Source of the DNA: Adiantum capillus-veneris
Taxonomy: Eukaryota; Streptophyta; Polypodiopsida; Polypodiales; Pteridaceae
Assembly: GCA_014529385.2 (NCBI GenBank)
Contig: CM043953.1
Location: 74,734,372 to 74,798,371 of the forward strand
Direction: 5' to 3'
DNA: 64,000 bases
This document shows, piece after piece, positions 37,436 to 48,640 of the stretch. The notes under the pieces are model-generated. The model did not search any database. It saw nothing but the letters and a program-made list of their open reading frames with translations, and was not told the origin of the DNA. Position numbers and translations under genes: made by a program. Every line of letters starts with the position of its first letter. Within the stretch, counting starts at the first letter, position 1.

Positions 37436-40400
37436 GTACCGCCTGTTGCTCTGTACTCGGCAACGCAAGAGAAGAAGCTCCTCCTTAAGCAAGCCCAACC
37501 TCCGATCTTTAAGGGCGAGGGGGCAAATGTGGAGAGAGATGCGGAAGTATGGATGGAAGCCATGGACGATTACTTTGAAGCTGCGGGAACCCAACCCGTA
37601 AATCAGACCATGCTTGCGATGTTCCGCCTGACTGGCGATGCCAAGATATGGTGGAAGCAACATTGCAGGGACATGGATATTAAGGGATCTTCCCAGTCCT
37701 GGGAAGACATCAAAGCCGCGATAATGGGGCGTTATTTACCACCTGCCTATAGGACCTTGAGAATGAATGAATTCTTTTCACTTCGGCAGCTGAATTCAAC
37801 GGTCAAAGAATACTATGCAAAGTTTGTCACTCTTCGGAGATATGCTCCTAAGATGACCTTGGAACAACAGGTGGCAAGGTTCTGTCAAGGACTAATCGAT
37901 CCCTTGAACACTCGACTGGAGGCTCTCAGGCCGTCAACGCTACAGGACGCCTTGTTGAGGGCTAAACCCCTAGCTCTCGAAGTACAAAAGGCTAATCAGA
38001 ACAGGAGGAATCATTGGTCAAAGAGGGCAAGAAACACTGCTTGGGACAACAGACCAGCCAACCAAACCTATAACCAGTGCCCTATTGTGGCTACCACCAC
38101 AACCATGGAGTTCCTTGATGTTCGATGCTATGGTTGCGGCAAGCATGGACACTACAGATCCAATTGCCCCAGGAACATTCATGCAACCAACGCCAATGCC
38201 ATACCCTTGAATACCCGTGGGCGTGGCCAAGATAATGGAAGAGGAGGACGCGGAAGAATGAACAGAGGGCGAGGGCGTGGAGCTACCGCCAGAGTGAATG
38301 CCGCAGTAGTTCAACCAACTGTGGGTGACGAAGCAGTGGAGAGAGCAACCCTGCATGCTGCAATTGACAATCCCAATGGTTGCGAGCAATACGCAGTCAT
38401 TCATACGCCAGGATCTCTCAGAGGTGAACAAGTTAACTTCCTTATAGATTGTGGCAGTACTCTTTCATTTCTTTCACCCAGATGCATGAGGAAGCTTAAG
38501 CTAGATAAGTATCCGTCAAGCAAGCTAGTTGTCGAGTTAGCAAACGGCAAGGAGGTAGTATCTCAACACTCTGCAGGCAAAATTGACTTTGATTTAGGGG
38601 GACACCCAACTTCTGCCCAATTTCGAACCCTACCCTTAGGATTCTTTGATGGGATATTAGGGATGGACTGGCTAAAGCAAAATAGGGCCCACATACATTG
38701 TGCACAAGGGAATTTTACCTTTACAGATAACTTGGGTAATGAAGCCTTAATTCAGGGGGAAAATGGGAGACCTAAGGCTACTCTAGTTAAGGCCAACAGA
38801 CTTTTGAAGGGACTAAGGAAGGGTCAGCAAATATATGCACTTAAACTCAATAAGGTGGACCAATTAGATACCTCACTTCGACCAGACTGGCTGAGGGAGT
38901 ATGATGACGTATTCCCCGAGGACCTTACAAATCTTCCACCACACAGAGAGGTAGATCATGAGATTGAGACTATCGCTGGGTGTGAACCTACTATCTCAAA
39001 AAGACCTTATAAAATGTCACTTCCGGAGGCCATCGAACTCAAAGAACAACTTAGGCAACTCATTGAGCAAGGATTCATTCGACCCAGTACTTCTCCTTGG
39101 GGTGCTCCAGTTCTTTTCCAAAAGAAGAAGGATGGGACCTTAAGGCTATGCATAGACTATCGTGGATTGAACCAGGTAACTGTCAAGAACAAGTATCCAA
39201 TTCCAAGGATTGACAAACTTTTGGACAGACTCCACAACGCCAAAATATTTACAAAGATTGATCTAAGGTCAGGATATTACCAAATCAGGATCAAGGAATC
39301 AGATATTCCGAACACAGCTTTCAATACTAGGTATGGGCACTACGAATTCACAGTAATGTCTTTTGGTCTAACAAATGCTCCTGCAAGCTTCAACCGACTT
39401 ATGCAGGATATTTTTAGACCTTACCTGGATGATTTTGTCTTGGTTTTCTTTGATGACATTCTAGTCTATTCTAAGAATGAAGCAGATCACAAGGAACATG
39501 TTCGCAAAGTACTTGATCTCCTTCGAGAACACCAGCTTTACGCTAAGGAGAGCAAGTGCACTTTTTGCTCACCAAAGGTCAACTATCTTGGATTTGTCAT
39601 TTCGGCTGAAGGGATTTCAATGGACCCAGACAAAGTCAAGGACATCGTTGATTGGCCTCAACCATCCACTGTCAGCGAAGTAAGGGGATTTCTTGGAATA
39701 ACGGGATGGTACAGGATTTTTGTCAAGGATTATGCACGTATTGCTGCACCTTTGACGGGACTCCTGAAGAAAGGAATGAGGATCGATTGGAAGACCGAGC
39801 ACGAGTCTAGCTTTGCTAAGCTAAAAGAGTTCTTGGTCTCAGCTCCTATTTTAAAGCTTCCAGACTTCAGTAAAGAATTTGAAGTAGCGACAAACGCTAG
39901 CAAATTCGCTCTAGGTGGAGTTCTTACTCAAGAAGGAAGACCGGTGGCATATACTTCGCGAAAGCTGAGGGATCATGAGAAGAATTATCCCACTCATGAT
40001 CTGGAACTTTTAGCAGTTATACATGCACTGAAGTTATGGAGACATTATCTTCTTGGACGCAAATTTCAGTTGATTACAGACCACAAGAGTTTAAAGTGGA
40101 TTTTTACTCAACCCATTCTCAATATGCGACAACGGCGATGGATAGAGCTATTACAGGAATATGACCTTGACATAAAGTATAGACCAGGGAAGGAAAACGC
40201 AGTTGCAGATGGTCTTAGCCGAAAATCGTTTCTCGGAGCTATCTCTATTCCAAATAACCCTATCTGGGATAGAATCAAAGAAGCATCCCTCGAAGATCCA
40301 GAGTACCAACGTATGGCTTCATTAGTCCAACAGAATAAGATGCCTGAATCGAAAGATTACTCTCTTATGGGAGGATGTCTTTACTACAGACATAGACTCT

Positions 40401-41692
40401 GTGTACCTAGAGACCCAGTTTTAAAGAAGGCCATTCTATATGAAGCACACGATAGCCCTACATCCGGACACCCAGGCTATGCTAAAACTCTTCACGCCGT
40501 CAGAAGGAGTTATTTCTGGTCTGGAATGAAAGGAGACATACTTCGATATGTGAGGCAATGTCTTTCTTGTCAACGGATAAAGGCTGAAAGGATCAAATTA
40601 CCAGGGCAACTTCAACCTCTTGACATACCCCAGATGAAGTGGGAATGCATCAGTATGGATTTTGTTACAGGGTTACCTTCTACAGGAGGTTATGATTCTG
40701 TTTTCGTGGTTGTTGACATGCTCACAAAAGTGGCTCATCTAATACCCGTAAAGACGACCTTTATTGCTTCAGATGTTAGTCGGGTATTCATCAAGGAGAT
40801 TTTCAGGCTACATGGTCTACCCAAGCGTATTGTCAGTGATAGAGATGCCAAGTTTACATCAAAATTTTGGACCTCTCTTTTCCAATCTATTGTGTCACAA
40901 TTAGCCTTCAGCACAGCATATCATCCGCAGACTGATGGGCAAACCGAAAGAGTTAATCAAGTCATCGAGGACATTCTCAGAGCCTATTGTTCGCAAGAAC
41001 CAAAGAAGTGGTTACAATATCTACCTCTGGTAGAATATGCTTATAACTCTTCCGAACACAGAAGCATTGGAATGTCACCTTTCAAAGCTCTTTATGGAGA
41101 GGACTGTTTAGCACCACTGAACTTTTCAGATCCAACCATCAGAGTAGAAGCCTCTAGAAAGATGTTAGAAGATATGGAAGCCCAGACTAGAGCCATTCGC
41201 CAGGACGTTCAGGCAGCTCAGGATAGACAGAAGCACTATGCAGATAAGAATCGTTCGGAAAGGACTTTCAAAGAAGGGGATAAAGTTTTTCTGCGAGTCC
41301 GACCTAAGAAAAGCAACTTATCGCTAGGCAGATATAAGAAGCTTAGCCCAAGGTACTGTGGACCATTCGAGATCATTAAGGTTGTAAGTGACCAGGCCTA
41401 CAAGCTAAAGTTACCTGCAAACTTGAAGGTTCATGATGTATTCCATGTCAGCTTACTCAAACCCTATATTCCCAACCCTGATCAATTCTTGGACTCAAAT
41501 CAGATAGTCATGCCAGCACAAGGAATTCTCGAGCTCCAACCTGACTATGTACTTGAAACAAGAGAAAGGAAATTACGCAACAGAACTATCACAGAACATC
41601 TGGTAAAATGGAAGGATTACCCTGAAGAAGATGCAACTTGGGAAGACGAGTCGACGCTCTTAAAAGATTACCCAAACTCATTCTTGAGATGA
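37436..41692 (+). CDS. gag-pol: Element 3 Gag-Pol polyprotein
   Basis: Single frame opening exactly after the TAG at 37433-37435 with no early ATG. Gag begins [14 protein letters not shown] and includes [18 protein letters not shown] and WWKQH. A zinc knuckle ([14 protein letters not shown]) lies near 38130 and a retropepsin with [12 protein letters not shown] near 38440. Reverse transcriptase has FFDD near 39440. RNase H carries TNAS instead of the expected TDAS at 39890-39901. The integrase finger ends CLSC, then [15 protein letters not shown] and [22 protein letters not shown] follows, and a chromodomain of about 50 residues ([19 protein letters not shown]) ends the frame. The chromodomain probably guides integration to heterochromatin. 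No frame damage is seen. Confidence 0.93.
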   Translation, partial: VPPVALYSATQEKKLLLKQAQPPIFKGEGANVERDAEVWMEAMDDYFEAAGTQPVNQTMLAMFRLTGDAKIWWKQHCRDMDIKGSSQSWEDIKAAIMGRYLPPAYRTLRMNEFFSLRQLNSTVKEYYAKFVTLRRYAPKMTLEQQVARFCQGLIDPLNTRLEALRPSTLQDALLRAKPLALEVQKANQNRRNHWSKRARNTAWDNRPANQTYNQCPIVATTTTMEFLDVRCYGCGKHGHYRSNCPRNIHATNANAIPLNTRGRGQDNGRGGRGRMNRGRGRGATARVNAAVVQPTVGDEAVERATLHAAIDNPNGCEQYAVIHTPGSLRGEQVNFLIDCGSTLSFLSPRCMRKLKLDKYPSSKLVVELANGKEVVSQHSAGKIDFDLGGHPTSAQFRTLPLGFFDGILGMDWLKQNRAHIHCAQGNFTFTDNLGNEALIQGENGRPKATLVKANRLLKGLRKGQQIYALKLNKVDQLDTSLRPDWLREYDDVFPEDLTNLPPHREVDHEIETIAGCEPTISKRPYKMSLPEAIELKEQLRQLIEQGFIRPSTSPWGAPVLFQKKKDGTLRLCIDYRGLNQVTVKNKYPIPRIDKLLDRLHNAKIFTKIDLRSGYYQIRIKESDIPNTAFNTRYGHYEFTVMSFGLTNAPASFNRLMQDIFRPYLDDFVLVFFDDILVYSKNEADHKEHVRKVLDLLREHQLYAKESKCTFCSPKVNYLGFVISAEGISMDPDKVKDIVDWPQPSTVSEVRGFLGITGWYRIFVKDYARIAAPLTGLLKKGMRIDWKTEHESSFAKLKEFLVSAPILKLPDFSKEFEVATNASKFALGGVLTQEGRPVAYTSRKLRDHEKNYPTHDLELLAVIHALKLWRHYLLGRKFQLITDHKSLKWIFTQPILNMRQRRWIELLQEYDLDIKYRPGKENAVADGLSRKSFLGAISIPNNPIWDRIKEASLEDPEYQRMASLVQQNKMPESKDYSLMGGCLYYRHRLCVPRDPVLKKAILYEAHDSPTSGHPGYAKTLHAVRRSYFWSGMKGDILRYVRQCLSCQRIKAERIKLPGQLQPLDIPQMKWECISMDFVTGLPSTGGYDSVFVVVDMLTKVAHLIPVKTTFIASDVSRVFIKEIFRLHGLPKRIVSDRDAKFTSKFWTSLFQSIVSQLAFSTAYHPQTDGQTERVNQVIEDILRAYCSQEPKKWLQYLPLVEYAYNSSEHRSIGMSPFKALYGEDCLAPLNFSDPTIRVEASRKMLEDMEAQTRAIRQDVQAAQDRQKHYADKNRSERTFKEGDKVFLRVRPKKSNLSLGRYKKLSPRYCGPFEIIKVVSDQAYKLKLPANLKVHDVFHVSLLKPYIPNPDQFLDSNQIVMPAQGILELQPDYVLETRERKLRNRTITEHLVKWKDYPEEDATWEDESTLLKDYPNSFLR

Positions 41693-41712
41693 GGACATCT
41701 CAAATTTTTCAC

Positions 41713-41723
41713 GTTCGGGAGGT
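41713..41723 (+). promoter_or_regulatory. Polypurine tract of Element 3
   Basis: gttcgggaggt directly precedes the right LTR. It is short and interrupted by pyrimidines, but is in the right place. Confidence 0.6.
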
Positions 41724-44494
41724 TGTAAGGTCTCTGACCCGATCACAAGAGCACCCTTGTACCACGAAATGAATACAATGGAATAAGTTACTATTTTTAG
41801 CAGTTTTTCAGATTCTGTCAGTGCCACGATGTACAAAATGTTATAAAGCTTGAAAATGTGAATTAAAATAATTTTTGTGAAAAATTTCCAAAAATAGTAA
41901 GTTTTTGGTCACCCGACCCGTCCAGTCTTGACCGTCTCGAAAATCCGCACCCGTACCCCGAATTTGAAAAAAATGCATTTTCGAACCCCGACGGCTGCTA
42001 AATATGGTAGGTACTCGGGCCAGTACACCTTAGTTAGAGCTTCGTATGGCAATTTACGGCATCAAAATCCGATTCGTATGACCCGTTTTAGCCTAGAACC
42101 AAATTTCCTAAAAATTGTCCGGGGAGGCACCGGGGGCCCGGGACTGTGTGGGAACAGGTCCCAGGCCACTCCAGATCAGCTTTACCAGCTAGGGGGCGCC
42201 CTCTTGCTTTGTGGGAGTCTTGGGGAAGCTGCCAAGCCTGCAACTCAGTCTCAGAACCAGTTAACCAAGCCAACCTGACACTTGGTGGGCAGAGAACTGG
42301 ACTTGCCATGCTTAACTGGAGAAGCTCCCAGATGCATTTAGCAACCCAGATCGATTTTCAGCCTGTAGGAGCCTATTTAAAGACCTGCACACACACACAC
42401 ACACAAACTTACGATCACACACACTCACACAGTGCATACACACACACCACATACATTGGGGAGGTGCTGCCGAATCACACACCTATTGAAGAAGAAGTTA
42501 GGAGGGAGGTGCTGCCGAATTTTCATCTCAAGAAGCTCGATTAGATCAGAAAATCGAGAAGATTACCAGCTCTTAATCACGGTAACGACAGTTTAATTAA
42601 TGCCATCTGAAAATCCCTTTTCCCACCATCAAATTTTCTCGTACATTATGTCTATTCCTAGCCGAAAATCTTTATGACTATTCTCTAAATTCTCCTTATT
42701 CGTACTCTATTATGTAATCATCATTCCATAGCTGAATTATCAACCATTCTTCACTCTCGATTAATGATTAGAGCAGAATTATCAGAATCTTCTCTCTCTA
42801 GATAGCATAGTAATTAATCGATAAGCTAGTATTTGTGCAGATTGAAGAGAATCACTATTGTAATCACTCATTAACATTGCAGCTTAATTGAATTCATTTT
42901 TTTTTAATGCATTAAGACGTAATTAAGGAGAAATTAATCCGTCATTAAGTCTCTAAGAATTGGTTTTTCCTCACACATATGCATAGGGTAAATCTGCATC
43001 ATCTAATTGCTAGGAAATAGTTTAATCATACTTAATCCAATTCTCTGGTAATTCTAATAGTGAAATCTTAATTATTCTTGATCATGCAAGCCAAATAATT
43101 ATCTTAGAGCCGGTTCCCATAGGATTATGTGCCATCCTTAATGATTACTTATGAAAGAAATCTAGACTCTCATATAGGAGGGATTAATTGATGTCACTAA
43201 TCTACCCATTGGATTGTTATGATGCTTGTGAACCTTAGCTCTTTCTCCAAGCTAATCATTTAAAGTAGTGAGAAATGGCCCCGGTTAAGAGGACGCGCTT
43301 CGGTGGTGCCCATGATCGCGAAGCAGGAACGAGCAATGTCAACGGAAAGGGAAAGGCTCCCTTGGATGAGCAAATACCGGCCATCTCACGGGCCATCGAT
43401 GAAGAAGTGGAAGAGGTAGATCATATTTTTTTCTCAAGTTGTTTAAATTAACATTGCATACGCTAGTTAGGAATGCTCATATCCCCAAACATGTTGGAGA
43501 AATCCGACGGAAACCTCGGCATTGAAATCATTATACATTAAGTTCTAAAGTAGGAAGGTAATGTTTAATGGGTATGCTGTTTGCAAGAGGAAAGAATGTC
43601 TGCTAGGAAAAATTTAGCTCGGCATGTTCATTTTATTTCCAATGTTGAATCAGTCCTGACCCCCCTACTGATCACAGGGGGTAGAGTTCCTCGTTAAGGG
43701 CTCTTGAATCCACGACTTGCTTTCTATGCGGTGGATACCCACGAATTGCTTTCTATGCGGTGGGAACCCACGTCTTGCTTTCTATGTGGTGGGAGTGTCC
43801 ATGACGTGCTTTCTATGCGGTGGACATACCTAGTTGTATGGGCAACTAGGCGACAACAGGAGGAGTGAACTCTCGCTGGAGGGGGGATGTTGTACCTCCA
43901 GAACATTGGAATTTTTATGAATAAGTTTGAGTATAATTTTTACTAGAATTCTGTCTTGGTGTTGTTTGCAATACTGGTTGAAGGGCTGTTTTAACAAACC
44001 ATGTGATTCGGAATTAAACAAGGAATATTTATGTTGAACAACCTTTGTGGTAGTAATTAGGTCACACGATGAAGTGTGAGTGTGGGGGTGGAAAGTGGGG
44101 GCTTGGCTCAGGTTGCCAATGCCTACGAGATGGGTGGTCTCGATTGGTCGGGAACTCTCTGTCCCCATAGTGCTTACTCGATATTAGTAACGCTCATTGT
44201 CCCTAGAGCGGGGAATTCTCGAGAGTACGTGCCTCTGAAACATGGGGGAAAAGGCACTCAAGGCTTCTCTCCTCTTGGAAGGTGGGTCTTAGGATCGCTA
44301 GATAGTTAAGTACGCTTCCCCTGCGAGGTGGAGCTAGATCTCGTTGCTAGTAGGCTCGAACTCGACTCACTTTGTGATGAGAGATCGTCCGCTAGTGAAC
44401 CCTGAACCATTTTGTTTGCTTCCGCTATAGATCTAGTGGCCACCAGGTTTACCATCAGATCCGTTGTTTGATACGACGGGGTGGGGACCTCACA
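41724..44494 (+). repeat. Element 3, 3' LTR
   Basis: 2771 bp, TG...CA, nearly identical to 33832-36599, including the 47-codon exon at 43275-43415 and the minisatellite near 43718. Differences are scattered transitions and one- to three-base indels. Confidence 0.95.
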
Positions 44495-44499
44495 TAGAA
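44495..44499. repeat. Target-site duplication of Element 3, right copy
   Basis: tagaa, identical to 33827-33831. The Element 2 LTR resumes straight after it. Confidence 0.95.
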
Positions 44500-44805
44500 T
44501 GACAAGAGGAGGAAGTACATAGTACACAGGCACATAACACCTCTTGCTTCATTCATGTATAATCGAGACTCAGAGTTACAACAGAGATGCCATGAATATC
44601 ATAGAGATTGGTTAAGTTTCATCAAAAGACAGGTATGCCCCTCCATATACAATCGTTGCTCCAACGCAGATCGGGAACGGTGCACACACTCCTGTCCCAT
44701 GATATCCCATGAATAACTGCCGCTACGGCCGCCGCATACCGCATGACTCCTGATCCGCAGTGTCCAGACCTCCGCAGGACTGCATGTGCGGCTAATTCCG
44801 TAACA
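44500..44805 (-). repeat. Element 2, 5' LTR, part 2
   Basis: Continues the LTR broken at 33831 and ends TTCCGTAACA, followed by the tgaga duplication. Roughly 20 differences from the left LTR are visible over 393 bp. Confidence 0.9.
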
Positions 44806-44810
44806 TGAGA

Positions 44811-47800
44811 GAGGACCAATGCTTTGAAGATTGATTTTCGAGCATTCAAAGGTAGTAGAAAGGATGAGCATGATGTTCACACCCAAACCTTTGAACAATA
44901 GGTTGAACTCAAGTCCATGGAAGAAATTAACATACGGGCAAAGTATGTTCCTTAGTCTCTAAAGGATGCAACAAGGAGATTGTATTACCGTTACGTACCA
45001 CATAAATTGAAAAATTTCTCTAAAGTGAAGAAGGCTTTCATTCGCAAGTACAAAATACAACAAGGGAGATTATCTACTATAAGAAATTATGTGGAGAAGG
45101 TCGAGAAGTTGACTAGACAAATACATGAACCACAGTCAAAAAAGAAAATGTGAGCATGGCTTTTGAGCATATTTGAAAGAAAAATGTTGAGGGAGAAGGA
45201 GGAAATATTTCCAACTAGGAAGTTCAATGACCTCATTTAGAGAGCCTTGAAACTGGAACAATAAGCAAAAAAGGAAAAGAGCAAAAGGGCCAATTTCATT
45301 ATAGTTTAAGTGAAAATTGTTTAAAATAAACTTCATTGGACTCTAGTTGATTTGAAAATAATAGCTCTAAAGATAAAGGACTATTGAAGTCAAATAAGAC
45401 AAGAGTTTGAATCAAAAATATTGAAGAGATTTTCAAGTAGATATTTGAGTTTTCTAAAACCAGATCATCTTTGGGACAGGTGGAAACCTCATGTGTCAAT
45501 TGCAAGTTTAACCAACATTACATTGATGAGTGTGTCCAAAGCACCTATTCTGTAACTTATGGGCATTTTTGGAATAATTATATGGTAATCATACATCATT
45601 GTAATCAAGGAAAAGATGTATCCATGATTGCCTCAAAAAATCCAGTACCAGTAAAGGTAGAGGATTTGGTGGAGAAGCAACACAATGGAGCAACCACCAA
45701 GGTGAATGATTGGAAGGGGGGATACCAAAATTTCTCTGGTAGAGAAAAAGTAAGATGACGTTTCCCTCAAAGAGATTTCAAGTTCTACTCATGTGGGAAG
45801 TACGAACACTTTTGAGCACAATGTCCAACAAATGTGAAGGCTAAAGTAACCAAAGTGAAGACTGCCAAACCAATTCAAGTGCACGTGATCACTATGATTT
45901 TTGGTGCCATCATCAAAGAAAAACTAGAAGAGCCATTTTGTGAACCCAATCAAAGTGAAGAAAAGAAAAAGTGGCAGAAGAAAAGGGTTGTGTGGTGGAA
46001 AGCTAACAATGTAGATAAATGGCAAGAGCAAAGGATTTTTGATGCTCAAATCACTCAAGATATGGAGAAAAAGAACTAGAGAAGCGCAAATGCTGAGTTT
46101 CTAAAACCATTCAAAAGCTTTTCCAAGTAGCTCAATGGGCAAGACAATAAAACTCACAAACAAACTTGTCTTGGTATTCAAAACACCTCAAAAGAGGTGT
46201 CGCAAGTTAGGGCTGACTTAGTGGATGTTGATAAGTAGGCTCGAGAAGAAGAACAAATTAAAAAAGAGGCAACTGAATTTCTATTCAAGGGTCCATTAGT
46301 GAAGAAATAGAGAAGGAAAGAACACCCATGGCACTATGAAGATAATTATCTTGAAGGAAGATATTCTAGCTCTGAGACAAGGTTGAAAAATGAGCAAAAT
46401 GATATATATGTGAAGGTACATGAGAGAATCGAGAAGATCACAATAAAACTAGATAATGTTAGTAAGACTTTTCCTACACTAGAAAAGTTCATCAGAGTCC
46501 GAAGCAATGATAGTGGATTGGTCGCATATTGAAGATGATGAAGTATCAGTAATCTAGATTGATTTCAAGGTACCAAAGTAGTGGGAGTCACTATCTCAAG
46601 TAAACTTGGATGGGGGTGCCGGTGTGAACATCATAAGAGAACACATCAAGCAAAAGTTGGGGATTCATGAGATTAAATGTATACCATTACAAATCAAAAT
46701 GGTGGATCAACAAATCATGCAAGCCAGTGCAATGGTGGAAAACCTCCAAATTTGAGAAATTTAAAAGAAGTTTTGGTCTTGGATGTACAAGGGACCTATA
46801 GCATGCTATTAAGGAGACCTTGGTTAAGGAATACACATGATATTTTCACGATTATGTAGGCCCAAAACACACAATACAGGGGCCAAACCAAAGAATTCAA
46901 ATCTAGAGTGAGAATACCAAAACTTGGAAAATGGCAATGCAACCTCATGAATAGTTTTGTAAAAAGCATGTGATGAAGAAAATAGAAAGGACGTTGGATT
47001 CTATGGATATATTCCCCATACAAGAGATTGATATTGAAGGAGTCCGTTTAGGTGAAAAAAAGGTCTGAAGAAAAACAATAAAAATATTTTGAAATCTTAT
47101 GGTATTAAATCATGGGAAAATACCAATATGCCTAGCGATAACAGAGCCTCAAAGGAAGCAATAAATCAGACACAAGATATAGCGAGTTTAGACCGTGCCA
47201 CGCTTTAGAAAATGCCACATTAGGAATGACCAATTCACATAGTGCTAGCATAGAATTCGGAAACCAGAATGTGCAGACATTAGACAAGAGTGGTCAGTGA
47301 GTATGAAGGAGATCTTGTACCAGCCAGTTTTGGCAATCTGCATAAAAAATACATATTGGGGATAAGGATAGAAAAAGAGGTATTCATTAAAATGAAGGAA
47401 GGGAGCAGCAACACTTACCAGATGATCAAGAAGTTGAAGAGTGGAACTTGGAAACACTAACATACCTAAAAATCATCAAGATGAGCAAACATTTGAAGTT
47501 ACCAAAATCAAAGAAATAGTTAGACATCTTATTCAAAAGTATATAGATGTTTTGGCATGTGGGCATAGTGATCTAAATGGGGTAGGTGTAGAATTTTATC
47601 AACATCAAGTCCCACTGAAATCTGGAGTGCTCAATCATTCAGACTCCATAGATCAGTCCCAATTATGCAATGAAGTTCAAAGAAGTAGTTGACAACCTTC
47701 TGAAATCTGGGTTTTTCACATTGAAGTAGCAAGCAGCAACTGATTCTATCTAATTATGGTGGTGCCAAAGAATGGTATACTTAGAGTTTGTGTACATTAT

Positions 47801-48640
47801 AGGAAGTTGAATTTTTACAAGATTAAAGATCCATTTTCTCTAGCATTTATTGATACGATATTTGATGAGATAGCTCGGAATGAAATGTCTAGATAGCTCA
47901 AGAGGATAGAGCTAATATATCATTTATCAGTGGATGGGGATCTTTTATGTACTTAGCCATGCCATTTTAATTATGTAACACTCCAACCACGTTTCAAAGG
48001 TGTAGGATGAATATGATTATTGAATTTTTACATAAATTCTCAGCAATATTTGTGGACGATTTCACTATATTGTCATCTAAATTTATATGCATATTTTATT
48101 TCTCGAAATTGGTTTTCAGAGGTTTAGAGAGAAGAGAACCAAAGTGGGCCCTTTCAAGTCTGTATTTATTGTATAGAAGGGGCCACTATTAGGCCACATA
48201 GTTTCCAAAAACGGTATTTAAATGGATGAAGACAAAATCAAAAGTGTCGAGCAAGCCAGAGCACCTACAAATGTGTCTAAATTAATATCTTTTTTTAGAT
48301 ATTTTTTTTCTATAGAGAATTTCTTTATATGTTTGCATCAAAAGCTTAATCGTTTATATATGAATTAGTCAAAAAAGGTGTTAAGTATGTTTGGTCCCTC
48401 GAACTTTGAGTCAGTGAAAGCAGCACCTGTGCTTCACCAACCAAATTGGAAATTATTCTTTCATGTACAATTTGATGCATCTAGGATGGTGATGGGTGCT
48501 ATATTACCTCAATGCAAAGGTAGGATGGATTATGTAATATATTTTGCAAGTCGAAGGTTCAATAAGGTAGAGTAGGCATATTTGACCACAGAGGAAAGCA
48601 GTCAAAATGGTCTTCCATTGTTGTGCCATGGCACGTGCAT
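44811..48640 (+). pseudogene. Element 4: decayed gypsy, gag-protease-RT-RNase H (first part)
   Basis: Broken plus-strand fragments follow gypsy order. A Gag piece lies near 44990-45300 (VKKAFIRKYKIQQGRLST). A good zinc knuckle, CVNCKFNQHYIDEC, lies near 45490, with a damaged one near 45790. A protease remnant, LDGGAGVNIIREH, lies at 46605-46644. RT remnants occur at 47500-48100 (DVLACGHSDLNG, MVVPKNGILRVCVHYRKLN), and RNase H at 48440-48640 (FFHVQFDASRMVMGAIL). Stops and frameshifts occur every 100-200 bases. RNase H breaks near 48640 and resumes near 50896. Element 2 is inserted in its 5' part. It is the oldest layer here and is non-functional. Confidence 0.8.

Larger units (their letters stand above)
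33832..44494 (+). mobile_element. Element 3: complete 10.7-kb chromovirus (Ty3/gypsy with chromodomain)
   Basis: Long LTRs (2768 and 2771 bp, TG...CA), a tRNA-iMet primer site, a polypurine tract, one uninterrupted gag-pol frame with a C-terminal chromodomain, and a perfect tagaa duplication. The LTRs look about 99% identical by eye. The LTR length and chromodomain resemble Tekay-type chromoviruses, though lineage was not tested. It is the youngest layer of the nest. One RNase H catalytic residue appears changed. Confidence 0.95.
25514..44805 (-). mobile_element. Element 2: 8.6-kb Ty3/gypsy retrotransposon, minus strand, split by Element 3
   Basis: Removing Element 3 (33832-44494) and one tagaa copy leaves about 8.62 kb with 393-bp LTRs, TG...CA ends and a tgaga duplication. 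Gene order on the minus strand is gag, zinc knuckles-protease, RT-RNase H-integrase, then a long accessory frame. By eye the LTRs are about 94% identical, and the polyprotein frame has three stops and one frameshift, so this copy is older than Elements 1 and 3 and not autonomous. Confidence 0.92.
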
